From an uncultured Veillonella sp. (GTDB lineage: Bacteria > Bacillota > Negativicutes > Veillonellales > Veillonellaceae): DNA of 5,236 nt. Shown here in pieces: positions 4,405 through 5,236 of the stretch; the stretch's first letter is position 1; every line of letters begins with the position of its first letter. Position numbers and translations under genes: made by a program. The notes beneath the pieces are model-generated. The model was given only the letters and a program-made list of their open reading frames with translations. It ran no database searches and was not told the origin of the DNA. The stretch covers positions 1 to 5,236 of the forward strand of contig CAAFUD010000192.1 in assembly GCA_900766125.1 (NCBI GenBank), in the 5' to 3' direction.

Positions 4405-5236
4405 TTGAAGAAGAAAGTATTAGACTTTTATAAATCTATACAACCACATGCATATCATATTGAAGATGCTGCTATGGATAATCACATTCGAGGTGGTAAG
4501 GATCTTGAGATGTTTATTCGTTCAGCAAAAATGCTTGCTCGAGAAGGGGTGCTAACATCTTCTCGACCTGATGTATATCAATATGCAGAACAACAACATG
4601 AAGAATATGAAGGTATTTATAAGGGCTATCGTAAGTCGTATGGCTTTGTGATTATGCCTGATGATGAAGATATATATGTAGCAGAACAAAATAAAGGGAC
4701 TGCTATGCACAATGATAAGGTTCGAGTTCGCGTTGTACCGTCTAACTATACAAAGCATAAACGAGAAGGCGTCATCGTTGATGTTATTGAACGAGCTAAT
4801 GAAACTGTAGTAGGTACCTATGACCGACAACAACACTTTGGCTTTGTTATCCCTGATGATGAGCGTATAGGGACAGATATCTTTGTAGATTTAAAAAATA
4901 CATTAGATGCTCGTAGTGGCGCAAAGGTACTAGTCAAAATTACAAAATGGCCGGAAGGTGATAAAAAGCCCGAAGGTATTATTACTGAAATTCTTGGTTA
5001 TAAGGGCGATGTAGGTCTTGATATTAACTGCATCATGGCGAATCATAAGATTCCATTTAATTTCCCAGACGATGTCATTAAAGCTAGCCAGAAAATTGAT
5101 ACTGTGATTCATGAGGATTCTGATCGTTGGGACCTTCGTGATGTACAGATGGTTACCATCGATGGGGAAGATGCAAAAGATTTAGACGATGCTGTGAGTG
5201 GTCGTAAATTACCAAATGGTAATTATGAATTAGGCC
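4405..5236 (+). CDS. rnr: Ribonuclease R, N-terminal part (runs off window end)
   Basis: RNase R is a processive 3'-to-5' exoribonuclease that degrades structured RNA, including rRNA fragments and, with SmpB/tmRNA, stalled mRNAs. The window shows 277 codons of a protein usually 700–800 residues long. Visible parts are an N-terminal winged-helix-like region (about 1–65), a first cold-shock domain (about 74–111, with YGFVIMPDD), a second (about 136–195, with HFGFVIPDDE), and the start of the RNB catalytic domain. There the motif TIDGEDAKDLDDAV supplies four metal-binding aspartates at 253, 259, 261 and 262. The start is TTG 4405, set by a perfect Shine-Dalgarno. The gene follows secG across a terminator, as in the secG–rnr–smpB neighbourhood of other Firmicutes, so smpB may lie further downstream. 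No internal stop or frameshift is seen. Confidence 0.95.
   Translation, partial: MKKKVLDFYKSIQPHAYHIEDAAMDNHIRGGKDLEMFIRSAKMLAREGVLTSSRPDVYQYAEQQHEEYEGIYKGYRKSYGFVIMPDDEDIYVAEQNKGTAMHNDKVRVRVVPSNYTKHKREGVIVDVIERANETVVGTYDRQQHFGFVIPDDERIGTDIFVDLKNTLDARSGAKVLVKITKWPEGDKKPEGIITEILGYKGDVGLDINCIMANHKIPFNFPDDVIKASQKIDTVIHEDSDRWDLRDVQMVTIDGEDAKDLDDAVSGRKLPNGNYELG

Noticed and set aside
1..5236. Mobile element, CRISPR array, phage or defence genes
   Set aside because: There are no repeat arrays, transposase or integrase motifs, terminal repeats or composition breaks; every gene is a recognisable housekeeping gene.

Overview
The window is an ordinary, densely packed chromosomal housekeeping region from a low-GC, Firmicutes-type bacterium. 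All genes lie on the + strand. The order cysS–mrnC–rlmB–rae1(yacP)–sigH is the classic Bacillota block. The protein sequences and A/T-rich codon choice, together with sigH running straight into secG and rnr, suggest a Negativicute, possibly Veillonella. The phylum-level call is firm. The genus is an inference from memory and was not checked by search.

Layout. Bases 1–152 hold the 3' part of a tRNA-Cys-sensing T-box leader, with T-box sequence, antiterminator, competing terminator and poly-T tract. It controls cysS (177–1625). cysS overlaps mrnC (1615–2091) by 11 bases. rlmB (2093–2824) and rae1 (2827–3360) follow with gaps of 1–2 bases, so these four genes form one tightly coupled operon. A 72-base gap then carries a near-consensus housekeeping promoter (TTGAAA, 17-base spacer, TATAAT) and a strong Shine-Dalgarno for sigH (3433–4107). 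secG (start probably GTG 4113, end 4349) follows immediately. It is closed by a strong intrinsic terminator (4355–4384). Only 20 bases after the T-tract, rnr starts at a TTG (4405) and runs off the window end.

How the genes fit together. CysRS charges tRNA-Cys, and the leader lets the cell raise the operon when charging falls. MrnC matures 23S rRNA ends, RlmB methylates 23S rRNA, Rae1 is a ribosome-dependent mRNA endonuclease, and RNase R degrades structured and rRNA fragments. Most of the window therefore concerns translation and RNA turnover. SigH is an alternative sigma factor and SecG a translocon subunit.

No mobile element, CRISPR array, prophage or defence-like system is visible, and I do not see a new biological system here. 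The points most worth a second look are two back-to-back perfect hairpins inside the 5' part of mrnC, a dyad plus T-run overlapping the sigH −10 element, and the terminator that leaves no room for an rnr promoter. No gene-free stretch exceeds 300 bases.
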